Part shown: one piece after another, positions 58,087 to 64,000 of the stretch
Layout of the letters: every line of letters begins with the position of its first letter
How positions within the stretch are numbered: position 1 is the first letter of the stretch
NCBI GenBank assembly: GCA_964628035.1
Contig: CAZVPI010000014.1
Location: forward strand, 1 to 64,000
Source of the DNA: UBA2199 sp964628035
Lineage (GTDB): Bacteria > Acidobacteriota > Aminicenantia > UBA2199
Reading direction: 5' to 3'
Length of the DNA: 64,000 nt
Translations under genes and position numbers: made by a program
Notes under the pieces: model-generated
What the model was told of the DNA's origin: nothing
Database searches by the model: none
What the model saw: only the letters and a program-made list of their open reading frames with translations

Positions 58087-58740
58087 ATGAGCCAAAAGGA
58101 CCACAAGAGAGAGAGCCGGCAGCGGCAGGCAGCGACTCTCATCAAGAATCTCGGCAAGAGGGGGATCGAGGGAGTTTTCGTCGAGACCGCCGCCGAGGCG
58201 GCGGAGGAAATCTGCGCTGCGATCCCGGCCGGCGCCGTGGTCGGCCTGGGCGGCTCGGAGACCCTGATCGAGTCGGGCCTGCTCGATGCCCTGCGGCGTC
58301 TCGACATCCGCCTCCTGGACCGCTACCGCGAGGGGGTCGGCAAGGCGGAGGTCGACGAGATGCGCCGCCAGGGGATGCTCTGCGATGTCTACATCATGAG
58401 CAGCAACGCCGTCACGGCCGACGGCCGGCTGGTCAACATCGACGGCACCGGCAACCGCGTGGCCGCCCTGGCCTTCGGCCCCAAGCGGGTGATCGTGCTG
58501 GCGGGCATGAACAAGGTCGCCCCGGACCTGGAGGCGGCCATCGGCCGCGCCCGCCATGTCGCCGCTGCGGCCAACAGCCTGCGCGTCGGCGCCGATACGC
58601 CCTGCTCCCATACCGGCTTCTGCCAGGACCCCCACTGCCGGCCGCCGCGGCGCATCTGCTGCCAGCTGGTGATCACCGAGGCCTGCATGACCCCCGGCCG
58701 CATCCGCGTGGTCCTGGTCAACCAGGACCTGGGCTACTGA
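58087..58740 (+). CDS. LUD domain protein (DUF162)
   Basis: A 217-residue protein of the lactate-utilisation LutC/YkgG-like fold: RGIEGVFVETAAEAAEEI, VVGLGGSETLIESGL, YIMSSNAVTADGRLVNIDGTGNRVAAL, ending in a Cys-rich tail (DTPCSHTGFCQDPHCRPPRRICC). This compact group with the Cys tail lacks LutA/LutB neighbours here, so it may not act on lactate. TACAAT at 58044-58049 could be the -10 of its promoter. Confidence 0.85.
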   Translation: MSQKDHKRESRQRQAATLIKNLGKRGIEGVFVETAAEAAEEICAAIPAGAVVGLGGSETLIESGLLDALRRLDIRLLDRYREGVGKAEVDEMRRQGMLCDVYIMSSNAVTADGRLVNIDGTGNRVAALAFGPKRVIVLAGMNKVAPDLEAAIGRARHVAAAANSLRVGADTPCSHTGFCQDPHCRPPRRICCQLVITEACMTPGRIRVVLVNQDLGY

Positions 58741-58748
58741 GGAACGGC

Positions 58749-59627
58749 ATGGGCGGCGCCCCGGCCGTGATCCTCCGCCAGATGACCGGCGAAGACATCG
58801 ACTTCGCCACGGCCCTCACCCGCGCCGCCGGCTGGGCCAGCGAGAGCATGGACTCGTTCGCGGCCTTCCTGGAGCACGACCCTGCCGGATGCTTCCTGGC
58901 CGAGGCCAGCGGCGAAAAGGCGGGCGTCTGCATCGCCACCAGGTACGAGCGCAGCGGCTTCATCGGCGAGCTGGTCGTCAGCCGTCCCCTGCGCCTGCTG
59001 GGCATCGGCCAGCTTCTTTTCCAGCGGGCGCTCGATTACCTGCTCGCCGCCGGGCTGGAGACGCTCTATCTCGATGGCGACCTGAACGCCGTCTCCTACT
59101 ATGAAAAGATGGGCTTCCGCAAGCTCTGCCGCTCGCTGCGCTTTCGCGGCAAGTTCAAGGGGCGCAAGCACGACCACATCCGTTTCCTGCGCCCCGGGGA
59201 CATGGACCGCCTGTGCGCGCTGGACCGGGAGCTCTTCGGCGACGACCGCTCCTTCTTCCTGCGCCGCCGGCTGGCGACCTTTCCCAGGAACTGCCTGGTC
59301 GCCGAACGCGGCGGGGAGATCCGCGGCTGGATCATGGCCCGGCCCGGCGACGGGCTGCTGGCCGTCGGCCCCTGGGCGGCGCTCGCGCCCGAGGAGGCCG
59401 CCCCGCTCCTGGAGCACCTGGCCAGCGAGCACGGCACCGAGGCGCTGCGCGTCGGCGTTCTGGATACCAATTCCGAGGCGGTGCGCCTGCTGCGCGCCTG
59501 GCCCGGCTTGCAGGAGGGGATCCACTCCTGGCGCATGGTGCGCCGCGACGGCGACGCCGCCGGCCTGCAGGGGCTTCTTGGCGACCACCCGGCGCTCTAT
59601 GCCATCGGCTCCGGCGCCAAGGGCTGA
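58749..59627 (+). CDS. Tandem GNAT acetyltransferase
   Basis: A 292-residue protein with two GNAT domains. The first (about 5-135) has the acyl-CoA loop region FIGELVVSRPLRLLGIGQLLFQRAL and LYLDGDLNAVSYYEKMGFRKL. The second (about 140-280) starts IRFLRPGDMDRLCALDRELFG and ends with VLDTNSEAVRLLRAWPGL; its CoA loop is degenerate. Substrate unknown. It starts 8 nt after the LUD gene, so they are co-transcribed, and ends 14 nt before the phosphoesterase. Confidence 0.85.
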   Translation: MGGAPAVILRQMTGEDIDFATALTRAAGWASESMDSFAAFLEHDPAGCFLAEASGEKAGVCIATRYERSGFIGELVVSRPLRLLGIGQLLFQRALDYLLAAGLETLYLDGDLNAVSYYEKMGFRKLCRSLRFRGKFKGRKHDHIRFLRPGDMDRLCALDRELFGDDRSFFLRRRLATFPRNCLVAERGGEIRGWIMARPGDGLLAVGPWAALAPEEAAPLLEHLASEHGTEALRVGVLDTNSEAVRLLRAWPGLQEGIHSWRMVRRDGDAAGLQGLLGDHPALYAIGSGAKG

Positions 59628-59641
59628 AAAGGAGCGATTCC

Positions 59642-60394
59642 ATGCCCACCTCGCCCATGGCCGTCCTGTCCGATATCCATGGCAACCGCTGGGCCTTGGA
59701 GGCCGTCCTGGAGGATGTCCGCAGCCGCGGCATCAGCAAGATGGTCAACCTCGGCGACTGCTTCTACGGACCGCTGGACCCGGCCGGCACGGCCAGAATC
59801 CTGCTGCAACTGGGCATGCCGACCGTGCGCGGCAACGAGGATCGTCTCCTTCTTGAGGATCCGCTCCTTCATCCCGGATCGCCCTCGCTGCCGTTCGTCC
59901 AGGCCGAGCTGGAGGCGGAACACGTCCGCTGGCTGCGGGATCTGCCTGAAAGCACCGTCGCCTGCGGGGACCTTTTCCTCTGCCACGGCACGCCGCGAAA
60001 CGACACGGAGTATCTCCTGTGGGATGTGCGGGAAGACGGGCTGCGCCGGCGCTTGCCCGCTGCCGTAGCCGGATTGCTAACGGGAGTCGACCCGCTGCTG
60101 GTCCTGTGCGGCCACGACCACCTGTCGGCGCGGCTGGACCTGCCCGACGGGCGGTGCGTGATCGACCCGGGCAGCGTCGGCCTGCCGGCCTACCGCGACG
60201 ACAAGCCGTTCCCCCACGCCATGGAGGCGGGTTCGCCTTGCGCCCGCTATGCCATCGTCCGCCGTTCGCCGGCGGGATGGCAGGCTGAATTCATCGCCGT
60301 CGAGTACGACCATGAGAGCGCGGCCGTGGCGGCGCTGCGCAACGGCCGCCCCGACTGGGCCCATGCCCTGCGCACGGGCTCTGCCGCCAAGTAG
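59642..60394 (+). CDS. Calcineurin-like metallophosphoesterase
   Basis: A 250-residue two-metal phosphoesterase of the YfcE/MJ0936-like class. Metal-site motifs appear in order: LSDIHGNRWAL (DxH), NLGDCFYGPLDP (GD), VRGNEDR (GNxD variant), LCHGTPR and LCGHDHLS (GHxH-like), then IDPGSVGLPAYRD. Such enzymes cleave phosphodiesters or phosphomonoesters in vitro; the natural substrate is not evident. Third gene of the LUD-GNAT-phosphoesterase unit. Confidence 0.88.
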   Translation: MPTSPMAVLSDIHGNRWALEAVLEDVRSRGISKMVNLGDCFYGPLDPAGTARILLQLGMPTVRGNEDRLLLEDPLLHPGSPSLPFVQAELEAEHVRWLRDLPESTVACGDLFLCHGTPRNDTEYLLWDVREDGLRRRLPAAVAGLLTGVDPLLVLCGHDHLSARLDLPDGRCVIDPGSVGLPAYRDDKPFPHAMEAGSPCARYAIVRRSPAGWQAEFIAVEYDHESAAVAALRNGRPDWAHALRTGSAAK

Positions 60395-60545
60395 GAGCGG
60401 AGACAGGGCCATGGGAAACGGGCACGTCGCAAGAGAATGCTGAAGCCTGCATTGGAGAATGCGGCCCATAGGCCATTGCCGTTTTTCTTGCGCTTCGCTC
60501 TTCAGACCCCTTCACTTTTCACCTTTGACTTTTCACTCCCTGCAA

Positions 60546-60575
60546 TTGCTCACGACAGCCAGCCTGGAGTATAAT
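60546..60575 (+). promoter_or_regulatory. Promoter of the AEC transporter gene
   Basis: TTGCTC (60546-60551), 18 nt, perfect TATAAT (60570-60575). A 5' leader of about 20 nt follows, without a strong Shine-Dalgarno sequence. Confidence 0.55.
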
Positions 60576-60601
60576 CTGCGGCAAGTGAGCAACCCCCGCC
60601 C

Positions 60602-61558
60602 ATGAACCACGACCTGCTGCGCACCATGCTGGCCATCCTGCTGCCCATCGCCTTCGGCTGGCTGCTGAAGAAGGCCCAGGTCTTTCGCGAGAACGAGGTG
60701 GCCGCCCTGCGCAAGTTCGTGGTGCGCGTGGCCCTGCCCTTCCTGATCTTCCAGAACCTGTATCGCGCCGACGTCGCGAGCCTGCGCCAGGCGCTGCCGG
60801 TGATCGCCGGCTTCGTCGTCCTGACCGCGCTGTACACCGCCGCCGCCCTGCTGCTGTCGCCGCTGCTGAAGGCCGACGACGGGCAGAAGCTGACCTTCGC
60901 CTTCGCGGTGTTCGCCGGCAACTACGCCTTCCTGGGCTGGGGGGTGATCGCCGCCTTTTTCGGCGCCGCCGCCCTGACCCGCGCCGTCTTCTTCTCCATG
61001 TTTTTCTGGCCGGTGTTCCTGGTTAGCGGCTTCCTGCTGCGCCGCCGCTTCTGCCTCGTCTGCGGACGCGAGCCCACGGCGGGCTTCATCAAGGTGCTGG
61101 TGCGCAACGCCGGCGTGCCCATCGGCACGGCCGCCGCCGCCCTGGCGCTGAACGTCGCCGGCGTCAACCTGCCGGGGTTCCTAAACGATTTCATCCACCA
61201 GTTCGCCGCCCTGGCCATCCCGCTGATCCTCTTCGCCATCGGCCAGAACCTGGTCCTGCTCATGCCGGCCGAGCAGCTGCGGCTGGTGCTGGCCGCCTCG
61301 TTCTTCCGCCTGGCCGGCGGCTTCGCCCTGGGCCTGGCGGCCGTGGCCGCCATCTGCCTGCTGTTCGATGTCGACGACTTGAGCCGGCGGGTGATCCTGC
61401 TGCAAGCGGTGATGCCCACCGCCACCATGGCCACCTTCTTCGGCGAGTACGTCCCCCTGGACGAGAAGCTGCTGTCGGGGATCATCGCCGTCTCCACCCT
61501 GCTCTCCTTCGTCACCCTGCCATTGTGGGTGCTGGCCATCAACGCCATAACCCGCTGA
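60602..61558 (+). CDS. AEC family permease (auxin-efflux-carrier type)
   Basis: A 318-residue transporter with about ten membrane segments in two repeats: LAILLPIAFGWLLKKAQVF at the start, then LPFLIFQNLYRADV, and in the second half FLNDFIHQFAALAIPLILFAIGQNL and LQAVMPTATMATFFGEYV, the family's hallmark helix break. Bacterial members export or import dicarboxylates such as malate or malonate. The substrate here is unknown. Confidence 0.88.
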   Translation: MNHDLLRTMLAILLPIAFGWLLKKAQVFRENEVAALRKFVVRVALPFLIFQNLYRADVASLRQALPVIAGFVVLTALYTAAALLLSPLLKADDGQKLTFAFAVFAGNYAFLGWGVIAAFFGAAALTRAVFFSMFFWPVFLVSGFLLRRRFCLVCGREPTAGFIKVLVRNAGVPIGTAAAALALNVAGVNLPGFLNDFIHQFAALAIPLILFAIGQNLVLLMPAEQLRLVLAASFFRLAGGFALGLAAVAAICLLFDVDDLSRRVILLQAVMPTATMATFFGEYVPLDEKLLSGIIAVSTLLSFVTLPLWVLAINAITR

Positions 61559-61645
61559 ACATCGGAGATGCGAGGCCATTGCTCACAAGCCAGCGCTTCC
61601 CTTCGCCGTCCCCGGGTGCTACCATCGTGGCCGAGGGAGGGCAAG

Positions 61646-61855
61646 ATGAAGATCAGCGCCAGGAACGTTTTCAAGGGCAAGGTGGCCGAGGTGCGGGAAG
61701 GCAAGGTCAACACCGAGGTGGTCCTGGCCGTCGCCGGAGGCCTGCAGATCGTGGCCATGATCTCGAAGGAGTCGGCCGCAAACCTGGAGCTCCGCAAAGG
61801 CAAGCCCGCCTATGCCGTGATCAAGGCGAGCTCGGTGATGGTGGCGGTGGACTGA
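61646..61855 (+). CDS. Molbindin (TOBE/Mop domain protein)
   Basis: A 69-residue single Mop domain: MKISARNVFKGKVAEVREGKVNTEVVL and a C-terminal KGKPAYAVIKASSVMVAVD (the family's AxIKASDVMLA-like end). Such proteins form hexamers that store or buffer molybdate or tungstate in the cytoplasm. This gives independent support for molybdenum use in a genome with a Mo-type NifX/ORP cluster at 9181-15241. GGGAGGG precedes the ATG; a longer frame upstream is rejected. Confidence 0.9.
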   Translation: MKISARNVFKGKVAEVREGKVNTEVVLAVAGGLQIVAMISKESAANLELRKGKPAYAVIKASSVMVAVD

Positions 61856-62050
61856 CAGGAACTCGGCATGCGGCATAGGGCGTAAGGCATACGGCAAGCG
61901 CACAGGATCGATCTCTCGCTGTTTCGCATGCATCCATTCTCAACACGCAGCACGGCAGCCCGATTGCATAAACGGCAAAAACACCAAGAGCCTGTTATCG
62001 CTGTACCCGTACGCCGTATGCCCTCCGCCGTACGCCGAGCTAAGATATCG
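61856..62050. repeat. Intergenic with GGCATACGGC / CCGTACGCCG repeats
   Basis: GCATGCGGCATAGGGCGTAAGGCATACGGCAAG (61868-61900, described in parts) faces CCCGTACGCCGTATGCCCTCCGCCGTACGCCG (about 62006-62037). The two ends are partly complementary. Similar TACGCCG text occurs at 5360-5455. No coding potential seen. Confidence 0.45.
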
Positions 62051-62079
62051 TTGACTTAGAGATTATTTTTTTGTATACT
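62051..62079 (+). promoter_or_regulatory. Promoter of the second TonB receptor
   Basis: TTGACT (62051-62056), 17 nt with a T run, TATACT (62074-62079). Transcription would start near 62086, leaving an unusually long leader of about 175 nt before the signal-peptide start. Confidence 0.65.
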
Positions 62080-62085
62080 CCACGC

Positions 62086-62187
62086 TGACTCCGAGCCGCT
62101 CGGGCTACCGCCTTCGGGCCATGCCTGCCGGCCGCCAGGGTACGACCGGAAACGGTCGCGCCTTCCATCGTTGAAAAGGAGGTCTGC
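62086..62187 (+). promoter_or_regulatory. Structured 5' leader, possible cis-regulatory RNA
   Basis: A 100-nt leader with several stems: CCGAGC/GCTCGG near 62092, a CCTG-CGG/CCG-CAGG stem near 62122-62139, and GACCG-GAAA-CGGTC (about 62145-62158) with a GNRA loop. It ends in AAAAGGAGG. I could not match it to a known riboswitch; the B12-box sequence is absent. Confidence 0.35.
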
Positions 62188-62262
62188 ATGAAAACGCTTG
62201 CACCCAGCGGCCGCGATCCAGGCCTCCATCCCGCACAAATCAAAAATGGAGGTTGTCCGCCA

Positions 62263-64000
62263 ATGAAACAATGGTTCATCGCCGCCCTGTGCCTCTTCCT
62301 GTTCGGGTTGCTCCCGGCCGCCGAGGAGGAGAGCGCGGACAAGAAAGAGAAGGAACCGGCCCTGCCCATGGTCACCGAGTCGGTGACCGTGACGGCCACG
62401 GCCCCCCGCGAACTGCCCTACGCCTCGCTCACGGAGCTGAAGCTGCCCAAGATCGAGCCGCTCAAGGCCAAGGACCTGACCGAGATCCTGCCCAGCGCCC
62501 CGGGCGCCTACGTCTCCACCGGCGCCAAGAACGAATGGGGGGTCAAGCTGCGCGGCCTGGGCACGAACCGCATCACCCTGCTGTACGACGGCATCCCGAT
62601 CTACGAGCCCTATTTCAACTCCTTCGACCTCAAGGCCATCGCCGCCGACCAGATCGAGTCGGTCAAGGTGGTCAAGGGCGCCTCGTCGGTCCTCTACGGC
62701 CCCAACGCCATGGGCGGCGTCGTCGACGTGCTGAGCAAGCGGCCGGCCGGCGACCAGTTCACCCTGCGCCTGGACTTCGGCACGCGCCAGACCTACGGCG
62801 CCTACGCCTCCGGCGCCCTACGCAGCCGCGCCCTGCTTTTCACCGGCTCGGCGGCGCGCGAGGGCTCCGACGGCTTCAACTGGGTGAACAACGGCGCGAC
62901 CGAGCTGCGCAAGAACAGCGACTACGAGCGCACCCAGCTCGGCGGCAAGTTGTATTATTATCCCGGCGGCGGCGCCGAGCTCATGGCCGAAGTCACCTAC
63001 TACCAGTCGGAGTACGGCATCCCCACGGCCACCGATTACTACAAGAAACAATACTGGCGCTTCAAGGACTGGCAGCGCGTCATGGCCAACCTGGGCGGCA
63101 GCTTCCCTGTTCTTGACGGCGGCTACGTCAAGGCGCGCGCCTACTACGTCAAGCATTACAACGTGCTGGACGCCTACCGCAACGACCAGTTCTCGCAGCT
63201 GACCTGGGAGTCGACCTACGACAACTACGCCCTGGGCGCCTTCGTGCTGGGCATGGCGCCGCTGGGCGAGCGGCACGAGCTGCACGCCAGCCTATCCTAC
63301 CGCGACGACGACGTCAGGCAGCAGGGGGACGCGGGCGACCCCTGGGAGCACTACGAGCACAAGACCCTGTCGCTCGGCGTCGAGGACCACTTCCGCGTCA
63401 GCGGCAAGGTCAAGCTCATGGCCGGGGCCAGCCTCGACCACCTGGGCAAGCAGGACGGCGGGAGCAAGACCACCCTCAACCCCATCCTGGGCGTCAAGTT
63501 CAATCCCAACGAGTGGACCGACCTGCGCCTGGCCCTCTCGCAGAAGTCCCGCTTTCCCTCGATGCGCCAGCTCTACAGCCTGCCGGAGAACGGCGGCAAT
63601 CCCGACCTGCGCGACGAGATCGGCACCAACCTGGAGCTGGGCTTCACCTACGAGCGCGGCTGGTTCCTCAGCGGCGCCGTTTTCAGCAACCGCATCCGCG
63701 ACATGATCGAGAGCCGCATCAGCGCCGAATTCGTCAAGCAGTACCTGAATGTGGCCAGGGCGCGCATCACCGGCTTCGAGCTCGAGGCGCGCAAGGCCCT
63801 CGGCCCGGTCGCGCTGGCGGCCAGCTATACCTGGTTGGACACCGAGAACGAGGAGACCGGCGACCGCCTGGACCTGATCCCCGCCTCGCAGCTGAACGTT
63901 TCCGCGCGCTTCCACCGCCCCGAGCTGTTCTCGCTGGCCGTCTGGCTGCTGTACGCCTCCGACTCCATCTACCACTCGGGCACGGGCATCGTCGAGGTCG
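62263..64000 (+). CDS. TonB-dependent receptor, cut by window end
   Basis: The first 579 residues of an outer-membrane receptor. Signal peptide KQWFIAALCLFLFGLLPAAEE, a TonB-box-like ESVTVTAT (about 39-46), a plug domain (VKLRGLGTNRITLLYDGIPIYEP, IESVKVVKGASSVLYGPNAMGG) and a beta-barrel that continues past the edge. The ATG at 62263 has TGGAGG upstream and begins the signal peptide. An in-frame ATG at 62188 has a better site (AAAAGGAGG) and would add 25 residues before the signal. Substrate unknown; neighbours are a molbindin and an AEC permease. Confidence 0.88.
   Translation, partial: MKQWFIAALCLFLFGLLPAAEEESADKKEKEPALPMVTESVTVTATAPRELPYASLTELKLPKIEPLKAKDLTEILPSAPGAYVSTGAKNEWGVKLRGLGTNRITLLYDGIPIYEPYFNSFDLKAIAADQIESVKVVKGASSVLYGPNAMGGVVDVLSKRPAGDQFTLRLDFGTRQTYGAYASGALRSRALLFTGSAAREGSDGFNWVNNGATELRKNSDYERTQLGGKLYYYPGGGAELMAEVTYYQSEYGIPTATDYYKKQYWRFKDWQRVMANLGGSFPVLDGGYVKARAYYVKHYNVLDAYRNDQFSQLTWESTYDNYALGAFVLGMAPLGERHELHASLSYRDDDVRQQGDAGDPWEHYEHKTLSLGVEDHFRVSGKVKLMAGASLDHLGKQDGGSKTTLNPILGVKFNPNEWTDLRLALSQKSRFPSMRQLYSLPENGGNPDLRDEIGTNLELGFTYERGWFLSGAVFSNRIRDMIESRISAEFVKQYLNVARARITGFELEARKALGPVALAASYTWLDTENEETGDRLDLIPASQLNVSARFHRPELFSLAVWLLYASDSIYHSGTGIVEV

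Noticed and set aside
62086..62187. Cobalamin or molybdenum-cofactor riboswitch
   Set aside because: No B12-box and no recognisable Moco-motif core; only generic stems, so it is reported as a structured leader instead.

Overview
The window is GC-rich, densely coded chromosomal DNA from a Gram-negative bacterium: it has TonB-dependent receptors, outer-membrane beta-barrels and many Sec signal peptides. Numerous secreted metallo- and serine peptidases, CBM9/DUF5916 barrel proteins, PD40 propeller proteins and A/G-rich dispersed intergenic repeats suggest an uncultured peptide-using heterotroph of the Aminicenantes/Acidobacteriota type. That placement is an inference from gene content. No transposase, phage, CRISPR or plasmid gene was seen.

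Layout. 1-440: the start of tuf preceded by four tRNA genes (Thr-TGT, Tyr, Gly, Thr-GGT), all on the minus strand behind a good promoter. 605-4974: an alkaline-phosphatase-superfamily metalloenzyme, a small secreted protein, a one-chain transketolase and the nickel regulator NikR. 5477-7522: a secreted S9 peptidase. 7632-15241: a sigma-54 activator, a palindrome and a consensus -24/-12 promoter, then eleven close-packed genes (three NifX-like proteins, two ferredoxin-domain MinD-type ATPases, an Mrp/NBP35 ATPase, two DUF5320 proteins, CGGC and FmdB-type proteins, and a frameshifted trmO). This resembles the Desulfovibrio orange-protein (Mo-Cu cluster) locus. 15360-18654: a beta-barrel plus ZnuA/ZnuB-like metal transporter without an ATPase. 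18744-23179: a sequence matching the GTGTTAC-N13-GTAACAC class of NikR operator, followed by a TonB receptor, an ECF S-component, a methyltransferase, EcfT and EcfA, which together look like a nickel uptake operon that could be controlled by the NikR encoded 14 kb upstream.

23535-43819 carries a C69 peptidase, an outer-membrane protein, three M3-like HExxH peptidases, two flavodoxin-like oxidoreductases, a small exopolysaccharide locus (O-antigen-ligase-like protein, polyprenyl glycosylphosphotransferase, glycosyltransferase) with a GDP-fucose-synthase-like gene nearby, a CBM9/DUF5916 barrel and a membrane methyltransferase. 44136-57907 carries an orphan Fis-type protein, a glutamine-amidotransferase fold lacking its cysteine, two metallo-beta-lactamase-fold proteins, a DHCW cupin, SMP-30-like, DUF5916 and PD40 proteins, tandem SnoaL-like genes, a decayed PD40 gene and a beta-helix lipoprotein. 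58087-64000 has a LUD protein, a double GNAT, a metallophosphoesterase, an AEC permease, a molbindin and a second TonB receptor cut by the window edge.

Three threads recur: metal homeostasis (NikR, ECF, ZnuAB, Mo-cluster proteins, molbindin), peptide degradation, and dispersed repeats in gaps, some of which reach into gene starts.
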